Source: JAAFHN01 sp031421855 (lineage in GTDB: Bacteria; Pseudomonadota; Gammaproteobacteria; Burkholderiales; Burkholderiaceae_C). Taken from it: a stretch of DNA of 8,082 nt. The position numbers and the translations under genes are program-made. The notes below the pieces were generated by a model. It was not told the origin of the DNA, did no database searches, and worked only from the letters and a program-made list of their open reading frames with translations. Every line of letters starts with the position of its first letter. Within the stretch, counting starts at the first letter, position 1. Below are positions 1 to 4,906 of the stretch, piece by piece. The stretch lies in NCBI GenBank assembly GCA_031421855.1, contig JANOPN010000031.1, forward strand, positions 1 through 8,082, in the 5' to 3' direction.

Positions 1-302
1 CAAACACCGTTTTCGGCCAAATTTTGAAGAAAATGATCGATTGGTCACCGAATTCATTGAATTTGTTGCTATGAATATAGCAGTGATCTGCCGATGCATC
101 CCTTCACAGAAGATGCATCTCTCACCCCCTCGGAAACAGCACCCACTGCCCCGTCTCCGGGTCGAAGAGTTTGCACACTCTTGCGACTCGCCAGTCGCCT
201 GCCCAGGTGAATGGGCGTTTGATGATTTGGCCGGGTACGAGGGTGCGTAGTTGGTTTTGGGCGGCTTTCAATTGCTAGAGGGGGGTGGTCATGTCGAGGT
301 GG
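1..302. repeat. Desaturase-tail repeat, copy 1 (cut by the window edge)
   Basis: This stretch matches the segments starting near 1196 and 3470 base for base over most of its length. It holds intergenic sequence (1 to about 121) and then the last 60 or so codons of a desaturase on the minus strand. Homology to the other copies stops abruptly at about 302, just after the codons for the residues His-Leu-Asp-Met, and unrelated toxin-antitoxin promoter sequence begins. The left end is cut by the window, so the full copy may be longer and may carry the other intergenic part seen in copies 2 and 3. Confidence 0.85.
122..302 (-). pseudogene. Fatty-acid desaturase, C-terminal remnant (copy 1)
   Basis: Reading the minus strand from 302 to 122 gives the C-terminal end of the desaturase found intact at 3587 onward. 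The stop codon (122-124) is kept, and the last residues read Trp-Val-Leu-Phe-Pro-Arg-Gly in place of Trp-Val-Pro-Phe-Pro-Lys-Gly-Lys. None of the three histidine boxes is present, so it cannot be an enzyme. There is no plausible start. It is the most diverged and shortest of the three tails, which suggests it is the oldest remnant. It lies immediately upstream of the promoter of the first toxin-antitoxin pair. Confidence 0.75.
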
Positions 303-315
303 CTGTGCTGATTGA

Positions 316-343
316 TTGATTTTGTAGTCTGCTTGCATACAAT
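316..343 (+). promoter_or_regulatory. Probable sigma-70 promoter of the first TA pair
   Basis: A -35-like TTGATT (316-321) and a -10-like TACAAT (338-343) are separated by 16 bases and lie just ahead of the antitoxin start at 372. This leaves a leader of about 20 bases. The in-frame ATG at 342 overlaps the -10 box, so it is unlikely to be the true start. The call rests on consensus match and position only. Confidence 0.45.
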
Positions 344-346
344 GCA
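334..346. promoter_or_regulatory. Perfect palindrome over the -10 box, candidate antitoxin operator
   Basis: TGCAT and ATGCA are exact inverted copies separated by ACA, and they sit on the -10 element of the TA promoter. Ribbon-helix-helix antitoxins usually bind short palindromes at their own promoter and repress it, alone or with the toxin. Position fits that role, but there is only one copy and no experimental support. Confidence 0.35.
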
Positions 347-371
347 CTACAGAATTTTTATATCTACCGCC

Positions 372-659
372 ATGACAACCGCCACACTTCCCATGTCAAT
401 TCGCCTGCCAAGCGCCGATCGCGCGTCGCTCGCTGAGCTGGCACGCCTCGAAAAGCGCTCGGCTTCAGCGCTCGCGACTGAGGCCATCCGCGAAATGATC
501 ATCCGCAAGCGCGAGCGCATGGAGTGGCTCAGAAGCTGTCAGGAGGCCGACCGCCACATGGATGAAACGGGCTCGCATGTCACGCACAGCGAGGTCATGA
601 ATTGGTTGGATTCGTTGTCAACGCCGCATCCCATTCCTACCCCGCAATGCCATCAGTAA
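372..659 (+). CDS. CopG-like ribbon-helix-helix antitoxin
   Basis: A 95-residue protein whose first 45 residues fit the ribbon-helix-helix fold: a short beta strand (Met-Ser-Ile-Arg-Leu-Pro, residues 8-13) followed by two helices rich in Ala, Leu and Glu. Such proteins dimerise through the strand and bind operator DNA, while the C-terminal part wraps the toxin. The tail here is charged and then Pro-rich (ending in Thr-Pro-Gln-Cys-His-Gln). The ATG at 372 was chosen over the TTG at 312 and ATG at 342 because those lie on the promoter. ATG 393 is an alternative. No clear Shine-Dalgarno is visible. The gene overlaps the next one by 13 bases, typical of antitoxin-toxin pairs. It should neutralise the 647-943 toxin and autoregulate the pair. 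Confidence 0.82.
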   Translation: MTTATLPMSIRLPSADRASLAELARLEKRSASALATEAIREMIIRKRERMEWLRSCQEADRHMDETGSHVTHSEVMNWLDSLSTPHPIPTPQCHQ

Positions 660-943
660 GCTACTCCAAGGCCGCCATCGGCGACTTGGAAAGACTGACT
701 CAATTTTTGCTTGAGCACGATCACGATCACGATATCGCTGTTCGGGCGATTGCCAGCATTCGACAAGGGCTCGACAAAGCGGTGTTCATGCCCGCGCGGT
801 TTCGGCGCGTTCCAGAATGGGTTGGCACCAGAGAAGTCATCATCGACTTCGGTCGGAGTGGCTACCTCGCCATGATCAGGGAGCTTCCGGATGGCGCGAT
901 TCGTGTCCTGCGCATCCGTCATCAACTTGAAGAGCGCTACTAG
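647..943 (+). CDS. RelE/ParE superfamily toxin
   Basis: A 98-residue protein starting at ATG 647 inside the end of the antitoxin gene. It has the family pattern: an N-terminal helical hairpin (Ser-Lys-Ala-Ala-Ile-Gly-Asp-Leu-Glu-Arg), a central Arg-Arg-Val-Pro segment, a strand with Tyr-Leu-Ala-Met-Ile-Arg, and the C-terminal Val-Leu-Arg-Ile-Arg-His-Gln typical of ParE/RelE. Members of the superfamily either cleave mRNA at the ribosome or poison gyrase; which applies here cannot be told from sequence. A short in-frame repeat of GATCAC units gives Glu-His-Asp-His-Asp-His-Asp near residue 27. The last 23 bases of the gene (921-943) are present again, alone, at 3207-3229. It is the partner of the antitoxin at 372-659. 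Confidence 0.82.
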   Translation: MPSVSYSKAAIGDLERLTQFLLEHDHDHDIAVRAIASIRQGLDKAVFMPARFRRVPEWVGTREVIIDFGRSGYLAMIRELPDGAIRVLRIRHQLEERY

Positions 944-1612
944 AGTGTTGCTAGAGCGCTCGGACCCCTCGCTCGGCGACGCGCTGCGGGTCTCTGATTC
1001 AAATTTCCATTGGAAGCGAGAAAAAGTCGCAAAGTCGCAGACAGTGCTTTGGCGCGGCAAGACGAAGCAACGAAGTCATCGTTTTCAACGGGAATTGGAA
1101 TCAGGATGCGATTCATGACTTTTCGGCTGTAGTCGCTGCGTACGCAGGTGTCGCGGGTGACCACAAAGTGATTGGTTCGAGGAGTTGAGCGGCGTCAAAC
1201 ACCGTTTTTGGCCAAATTTTGAAGAAAATGATCGATTGGTCACCGAATTCATTGAATTTGTTGCTATGAATATAGTAGTGATCTGCCGATGCTTCCCTTC
1301 ACACACTGTGCATCACTTGCCCTTCGGAAACGGCACCCACTGCCCGGTCTCTGGGTCGAAGAGCTTGCAGACTCGTGCGACTTGCCAGTAGCCTGCCCAT
1401 GTGAATGGGCGTTTGATGATTTGGCCGGGCACGAGGGCGTCTAGCTGCTTTTGGGCGGCTTTCAATTGGTAGAGGGGGATGGTCATGTCGAGGTGGTGCG
1501 CGGGGTGCTCCATGATGTTGTGCAGCGCGGCACCGACAAAGTTGGGGAACTGGATGTGAAGGGTTGCGGTGAGGTGCGGCTGCGCGCTTGCCCAAGCTTT
1601 GCCGTCCGTGTG
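921..1612. repeat. Desaturase-tail repeat, copy 2, with intergenic arm
   Basis: This unit runs from the last 23 bases of the RelE/ParE toxin gene through about 370 bases of intergenic DNA into the last 99 codons of a desaturase (minus strand). It is matched by 3207-3886 with scattered substitutions and a few indels, including about 11 extra bases just after the toxin stop. Identity to copy 3 ends sharply at 1612, where the sequence turns into an unrelated segment. The intergenic part (944-1312) holds no convincing gene. A plus-strand reading frame ending at 1188 is alignable with one in copy 3 and may be a relic. Confidence 0.88.
1313..1612 (-). pseudogene. Fatty-acid desaturase, C-terminal remnant (copy 2)
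   Basis: The minus strand encodes 99 residues in frame with the C-terminus of the desaturase at 3587-4643, including the third histidine box His-Asn-Ile-Met-Glu-His-Pro-Ala-His-His and the intact stop (1313-1315). The first two histidine boxes and all upstream sequence are missing. The frame meets a TAG at 1613-1615, exactly at the junction with foreign sequence. Several residues before the histidine box differ from copy 3 (Asn-Phe-Val-Gly-Ala-Ala against Arg-Leu-Ile-Gly-Ala-Met), so the duplication is old or came from a related but different desaturase. It is a non-functional remnant unless some C-terminal fragment is used. Confidence 0.82.
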
Positions 1613-1702
1613 CTAACGCAATCTGGCCCCCGGTCACACGGATGCAGTCGCCCAGCCCCAGATCTTTGAGGATGCGGCAAACCATCCCTCGGCTGGGGTT
1701 GG
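1613..1702. other. Unassigned segment between desaturase remnant and MITE-like copy
   Basis: About 90 bases that match neither the desaturase nor the other repeats. The minus strand reads as a plausible peptide (Met-Val-Cys-Arg-Ile-Leu-Lys-Asp-Leu-Gly-Leu-Gly-Asp), but it runs out of frame into the desaturase tail and has no family that I recognise. It may be a scrap of another gene left by the rearrangement. Confidence 0.35.
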
Positions 1703-1781
1703 CCGCTTTGCAGCTCCTAGGCGTGCTATTCGCACTGTCGTCTTCACTGCGCCTTGCTGGGACAATTTTGCGTCAGTCCTA
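1703..1781 (+). repeat. MITE-like sequence, partial copy (left end lost)
   Basis: This stretch aligns closely with 3128-3206, in the same orientation, from the shared GCAGCTCCTAG core to the shared right end GACAATTTTGCGT followed by AGTCCTA. The left inverted-repeat arm that the 3103-3206 copy has is absent or unrecognisable here, so this copy is truncated. Together the two copies form direct repeats around a 1.4 kb block that contains the MqsA gene and the PIN toxin pair. Confidence 0.7.
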
Positions 1782-1822
1782 TCAAACTAACTGTCATTGA
1801 TGATGTTTTGATTGTTTCATTC

Positions 1823-1828
1823 AAGGAG
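1823..1828 (+). promoter_or_regulatory. Shine-Dalgarno AAGGAG that fixes the mqsA start
   Basis: AAGGAG lies 8 bases before ATG 1837. It lies only 2 bases before the in-frame GTG 1831, which is too close for normal initiation. The ATG start also places the zinc ligands at the positions known for MqsA. Confidence 0.7.
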
Positions 1829-1836
1829 CTGTGAAC

Positions 1837-2238
1837 ATGAAATGCCCATGCTGTGGAGCGGCCGAACTGTTCCACGACGCCCGCGATATGCCTTGCATCT
1901 ACAAGGGCAAAAATACAAGCATTCGGGCAGTGACGGGCGATTTTTGCCCTGCATGTGGCGAAGCTGTTTTGAACCGTGAAAATGGCGACCGCTACAGCGA
2001 ATTGATCGGCCCGTTTCATAGGCAAGTAAATGCCACCTATGTAAATCCTGGCTACCTTGCCAAGGTACGCAAAAAGCTTGATCTGGATCAGCGTGAGGCT
2101 GCGGACATTTTTGGAGGGGGCGTGAATGCGTTTTCTCGGTATGAAAACGGAAACACCAAACCGCCCTTGGCCTTGGTCAAGTTGCTCAAGGTGCTGGAAC
2201 GGCATCCCGATTTGTTGAACGAAGTCAGAGCGGCGTAG
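1837..2238 (+). CDS. mqsA: MqsA-family antitoxin / transcription regulator, without MqsR partner
   Basis: A 133-residue protein with the two-domain plan of Escherichia coli MqsA. The N-terminal zinc domain has Cys3, Cys6, Cys37 and Cys40 at exactly the family positions. The C-terminal helix-turn-helix (about residues 68-131) carries the hallmark Ile-Phe-Gly-Gly-Gly-Val-Asn-Ala-Phe-Ser-Arg-Tyr-Glu and ends near His-Pro-Asp-Leu-Leu-Asn-Glu-Val-Arg. In the classic system, MqsR (an mRNA interferase) is encoded just upstream and MqsA binds it with the N-domain while repressing the operon with the C-domain. Upstream here lie only a MITE-like remnant and a desaturase remnant, and no MqsR-like frame is present, so this is an orphan antitoxin. 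It could still act as a DNA-binding regulator or neutralise a toxin encoded elsewhere. Confidence 0.9.
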   Translation: MKCPCCGAAELFHDARDMPCIYKGKNTSIRAVTGDFCPACGEAVLNRENGDRYSELIGPFHRQVNATYVNPGYLAKVRKKLDLDQREAADIFGGGVNAFSRYENGNTKPPLALVKLLKVLERHPDLLNEVRAA

Positions 2239-2371
2239 GGCTTTCACCAAACGGGTGAGTGAGTTGGAGGCTAAAAAACTGAGCAAAATCAGATGCTTAT
2301 AAAGAGCCAAGCGGTCAACTGCCGTTTGTAGGCGCAATTTCGGTCAATCGAAATCACCTTGTTCCGGAGTC

Positions 2372-2398
2372 GTGACATCGCCCGTAGTGTTGTATTAT
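2372..2398 (+). promoter_or_regulatory. Probable promoter of the PIN/RHH pair
   Basis: GTGACA (2372-2377) and TATTAT (2393-2398) resemble -35 and -10 boxes with a short 15-base spacer. A start site about 7 bases after the -10 would fall at or next to the GTG start codon at 2406, implying a leaderless or nearly leaderless transcript; no Shine-Dalgarno is seen before 2406. The preceding gap (2239-2371) shows no gene. Confidence 0.4.
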
Positions 2399-2405
2399 CT
2401 GCAAT

Positions 2406-2858
2406 GTGAGATTTGTTTTTGATACCGATGTGATCGTTGCTGCGGTTCGCAGCCCTAGCGGGGCTTCGGCTGAGTTGGTTCGTGCCGCGCAGGCTGGTCA
2501 GATCGCCTTGCTTTGTAGCGTTGCTTTATTCGTTGAGTACGAGGCGACTTGTACCCGTGCTGAGCACTTGTTGGCATCAGGGTGGTCAATCACCGTCATC
2601 GGTGACTTTTTAGACTCACTGTCTGGTTTGCTCGAGCCGGTGGAAGTTCACTATCTGTGGCGTCCCCGCCTGCGCGACCCAGCTGACGAGATGGTGTTGG
2701 AGGCTGCAGTGAACGGGCAAGCCCAAGCCATCGTGAGCTTCAATCACAGAGACTTCGGCTCGGCCCCGCAAGAGTTTGGAATTCAACTGTTGCTGCCTCG
2801 CGATGCCTTGCAATTGCTTCGATCAACGACCCAAAAAGGAGATGGCAGCCATGACTGA
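2406..2858 (+). CDS. PIN-domain toxin (putative ribonuclease)
   Basis: A 150-residue PIN protein of the 'putative toxin component, PIN family' type (COG1569-like). Expected acidic residues are visible: Asp6 and Asp8 in Val-Phe-Asp-Thr-Asp-Val, Glu44 in Phe-Val-Glu-Tyr-Glu, Asp91 and Asp94 in Arg-Asp-Pro-Ala-Asp-Glu, and Asp116 in Ser-Phe-Asn-His-Arg-Asp-Phe. These would hold the metal ions that cleave RNA. The start is GTG 2406, which gives the canonical N-terminus Met-Arg-Phe-Val-Phe-Asp-Thr; no ribosome-binding site is seen. The stop TGA overlaps the next gene by 8 bases. The toxin comes first, the reverse of ordinary vapBC order, as is usual for this PIN subgroup paired with a HicB/Arc-type antitoxin. 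Confidence 0.88.
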   Translation: MRFVFDTDVIVAAVRSPSGASAELVRAAQAGQIALLCSVALFVEYEATCTRAEHLLASGWSITVIGDFLDSLSGLLEPVEVHYLWRPRLRDPADEMVLEAAVNGQAQAIVSFNHRDFGSAPQEFGIQLLLPRDALQLLRSTTQKGDGSHD

Positions 2859-3099
2859 AACGGCCACTTACCCACTTCGCTTGCCCCGCTCCATCAAAAC
2901 CGCCGCCGAACGTTTGGCGCGCGCCGAAGGCATCAGCCTGAATCAATTTGTGGCCACCGCAGTGGCTGAAAAACTCTGCGTTCTCAGCACTGCGAAGTTC
3001 TTTCAAGACCGCGCGGCGCGCAGCAAGCCTGATGCGATCGACAAGATTTTGAACCGAACAAATGGCGAGCCACCACGGGTCGGCGATGAGTTGCCTTAG
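2851..3099 (+). CDS. Ribbon-helix-helix antitoxin of the PIN pair (HicB/Arc-like)
   Basis: An 82-residue protein. Residues 6-45 fit an Arc/HicB-type ribbon-helix-helix: the strand Tyr-Pro-Leu-Arg-Leu-Pro, then Ser-Ile-Lys-Thr-Ala-Ala-Glu-Arg-Leu-Ala and the typical second-helix entry Ile-Ser-Leu-Asn-Gln-Phe-Val-Ala-Thr-Ala-Val-Ala-Glu-Lys. ATG 2851 was chosen because AAGGAG (2836-2841) lies 9 bases upstream; the in-frame ATG at 2842 directly abuts that site. It overlaps the PIN gene by 8 bases, so translation is probably coupled. The C-terminal tail (about residues 50-82) should bind and block the PIN active site. It ends 3 bases before the MITE-like element. Confidence 0.85.
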   Translation: MTETATYPLRLPRSIKTAAERLARAEGISLNQFVATAVAEKLCVLSTAKFFQDRAARSKPDAIDKILNRTNGEPPRVGDELP

Positions 3100-3102
3100 T
3101 TT

Positions 3103-3206
3103 TAGGCCTGACGCAAAACCGCCCCAGCGGCGTTGCAGCTCCTAGCCGTGCTGTTCGCACTTTCGTCGTCGTTGCGCCTTGCTGGGACAATTTTGCGTAA
3201 GTCCTA
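3103..3206. mobile_element. MITE-like element with about 26-base imperfect terminal inverted repeats
   Basis: The left end (TAGGCCTGACGCAAAA, then CCGCCCCAGC) and the reverse complement of the right end (TAGGACTTACGCAAAA, then TTGTCCCAGC) match at most positions. About 104 bases long, with no coding capacity and no obvious target-site duplication. A second, left-truncated copy lies at 1703-1781 in the same orientation. Its RNA could fold into a long hairpin, so it may also end or protect the PIN/RHH transcript. The right end abuts the truncated toxin stub at 3207. Family assignment is not possible by eye; it could be the non-autonomous relative of an insertion sequence. Confidence 0.6.
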
Positions 3207-3229
3207 ATCAACTTGAAGAGCGCTACTAG
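3207..3229 (+). pseudogene. 23-base stub of the RelE/ParE toxin gene
   Basis: These 23 bases are identical to 921-943, the last codons and stop (Gln-Leu-Glu-Glu-Arg-Tyr, TAG) of the toxin gene. The rest of the toxin gene is absent and the MITE-like element directly precedes it. It marks the point where a second copy of the first TA pair has been lost or replaced. Confidence 0.75.
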
Positions 3230-3886
3230 AGTGCTCGGACCTCTCGCTCGGCGACGCGCTGCGGATCTCTGATTCAAATTTCCATTGGAAGCGAGAACAA
3301 GGCACCAATTCGCAGACCGTGCTTTGGCGCGGCAAGTCGAAGCTACGAGGTCAGAGTTCTCAACTGGAATTGGAATGAGGATGCGATTCATGACTTTTCG
3401 GCTGTAGTCGCTGCGTACGCAGGTGTCGCGGGTGACGACAAAGTGTTGGTTCGAGGAGTTGAGCGGCGTCAAACACCGTTTTTGGCCAAATTTTGAAGAA
3501 AATGATCGGTTGGTCACCGAATTCATTGAATCCGTTGCTATTTATATAGTAGTGATCTGCCGATGCATCCCTTCACACACTGTGTATCACTTGCCCTTCG
3601 GAAACGGCACCCACTGCCCCGTCTCCGGGTCGAAGAGCTTGCACACTCTTGCGACTTGCCAGTAGTCTGCCCAGGTGAATGGGCGCTTGATGATTTGGCC
3701 GGGCACGAGGGCGTCTAGCTGTTTTTGAGCAGCTTTCAATTGGTAGAGGGGGATGGTCATGTCCAGGTGATGGGCTGGGTGCTCCATGATGTTGTGCAGC
3801 ATTGCGCCAATCAACCGGGGAAACTGGATGTGAAGGGTTGCGCTGAGGTGCGGCTGCGCGCTTGCCCAAGCTTTGCCGTCCGTGTG
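3207..3886. repeat. Desaturase-tail repeat, copy 3 (at the full-length gene)
   Basis: This is the counterpart of 921-1612: toxin stub, about 357 bases of intergenic DNA and the last 100 codons of the desaturase. In contrast to copies 1 and 2, the desaturase sequence continues beyond the homology end (3886). The intergenic part (3230-3586) has no convincing gene. A plus-strand frame ending at 3496 reads plausibly (Asp-Ala-Ile-His-Asp-Phe-Ser-Ala-Val-Val) but lacks a clear start. Confidence 0.88.
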
Positions 3887-4643
3887 CCAGCGCACCTGGG
3901 GGTCGGTGTGGTGAACGTAGATGACGAAGCCCATCAGGCCATTCCACAGCAAGAACGGCAGCACCATGCCAAATCCGATCAGCACCCATGTGCTTTGCCC
4001 AGTGGCCAGCGCGGCGGCGGCCAAGGCGCTGATCCACGCGATGCCAAATGCGCTCACCAACAGGCAGTCGCCCAAGAAAAAGCCACGATTACCACCCAGT
4101 TCGGCGCGCGATGGGAAGATCATTTTCTTCCACCACAGCTCAATCAAGTAATACAGCCAGTGCCCAGCACCGCTGCGGTAAAAGCGTTCTAGCCATTGGC
4201 GCGCTCGGGGCATTTGGGCAAACTCGGTCGGTGAAAGTGGGGCCCACACATAGTCTCGGCCGCGCAAATTGGTGAAGCCGTGGTGGGCCATGTTGTGACC
4301 CAGCTCCCACAGCTTGTAGGGCGTGAGCGAGGGTAAAAAAACCAGTCGCCCAAGCCATTTGTTGAGTTTTCGATTGGCCGTTAAGCTTCGGTGACAGGCG
4401 TCGTGGCCAATGATGAAGAGCCGTGCGGTTTGCACCCACACCAGCAGCGATGCCGCTAGCTTGATCAGCCAGTGGGTGCGCAGCGATCAGCCCGAGACCA
4501 AACGCAAACAGGGTGTAGTCCACAGCGATCAACCGAATCGCTGTGGCGGTGCTTTTTTGCGTGAAGGGCAGCAAGGCTTGGCGCAGCGCTTTGCGGCTGT
4601 GTGGGCTGGTGGGCAGCGGTGAGGGTTGCGCTGTGGTTTGCAT
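3587..4643 (-). pseudogene. Membrane fatty-acid desaturase, apparent frameshift
   Basis: Reading 4643 to 3587 gives a membrane di-iron desaturase of about 350 residues, the usual family size, if one base near 4470-4478 is ignored. The first part (ATG 4643, Met-Gln-Thr-Thr-Ala-Gln) runs through one membrane segment to Ala-Ala-His-Pro; the rest resumes in another frame at Trp-Leu-Ile-Lys-Leu. The second part has all three histidine boxes, His-Asp-Ala-Cys-His, His-Asn-Met-Ala-His-His and His-Asn-Ile-Met-Glu-His-Pro-Ala-His-His, with hydrophobic segments between. Such enzymes insert double (or triple) bonds in fatty acyl chains. It follows the carrier protein gene by 20 bases, so an acyl-carrier substrate is likely. 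A restart at GTG 4441 would lack the first membrane segment. A sequencing error cannot be excluded. Confidence 0.8.
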
Positions 4644-4663
4644 GGGTCGCGCCGGATCTGGGT

Positions 4664-4906
4664 TCAAGCGACCAGCTCAGCGATCTCGCCCAGGGTGTGG
4701 CTGTCTTGGATCGCGCCGTCATCCAGGTACTTGTCGGTTGCTTCCATCAATGCCGATAGAAGCCCCATCTTGCCCAGTGAGTCAATGCCCAAGTCAGCCA
4801 CCGTCGTTTGTGCAGATAGCGGCATCTCCACGATGTGGGTTGGCAAGATTCCGGCTTTTGCGGTATCGCGAAGCATTTGAATGATGTTGTCGCAGGGTGT
4901 CGTCAT
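4664..4906 (-). CDS. Acyl carrier protein
   Basis: An 80-residue acidic protein with the carrier-protein signature Asp-Leu-Gly-Ile-Asp-Ser-Leu, where Ser43 would receive the phosphopantetheine arm. Length and the four-helix pattern are normal. It is not the housekeeping AcpP: the sequence around Ser is Gly-Ile-Asp-Ser-Leu-Gly-Lys-Met, and it sits between an acyl-AMP ligase and a desaturase gene. Its ATG shares one base with the stop of the ligase gene (TGATG), so the two are probably translated in a coupled way. The likely role is to accept the fatty acyl group from the ligase and present it to the desaturase and to a downstream acyltransferase. Confidence 0.88.
   Translation of the reverse strand: MTTPCDNIIQMLRDTAKAGILPTHIVEMPLSAQTTVADLGIDSLGKMGLLSALMEATDKYLDDGAIQDSHTLGEIAELVA

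Noticed and set aside
2244..2258. Terminator after mqsA
   Set aside because: TCACC and GGTGA can pair, but the stem is only five bases and no T-run follows.
3103..3206. Integron attC site behind a TA cassette
   Set aside because: The layout (gene, then imperfect palindrome) invites it, but the ends do not contain RYYYAAC and GTTRRRY core sites and no integrase is visible, so a MITE-like element is the more careful call.
2984..3526. Minus-strand 180-residue frame across the antitoxin, MITE-like element and repeat
   Set aside because: It crosses unrelated segments, runs antisense to a real antitoxin gene and shows no family motif.
3560..3600. Terminator at the desaturase 3' end
   Set aside because: ACACA and TGTGT flank a single base, but the stem is weak, the loop is too small, and one arm is altered in copy 2.
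4140..4667. Independent 175-residue protein starting at TTG 4667
   Set aside because: Its first part is the desaturase N-terminus, and everything after about 4470 is an out-of-frame reading of conserved desaturase sequence.
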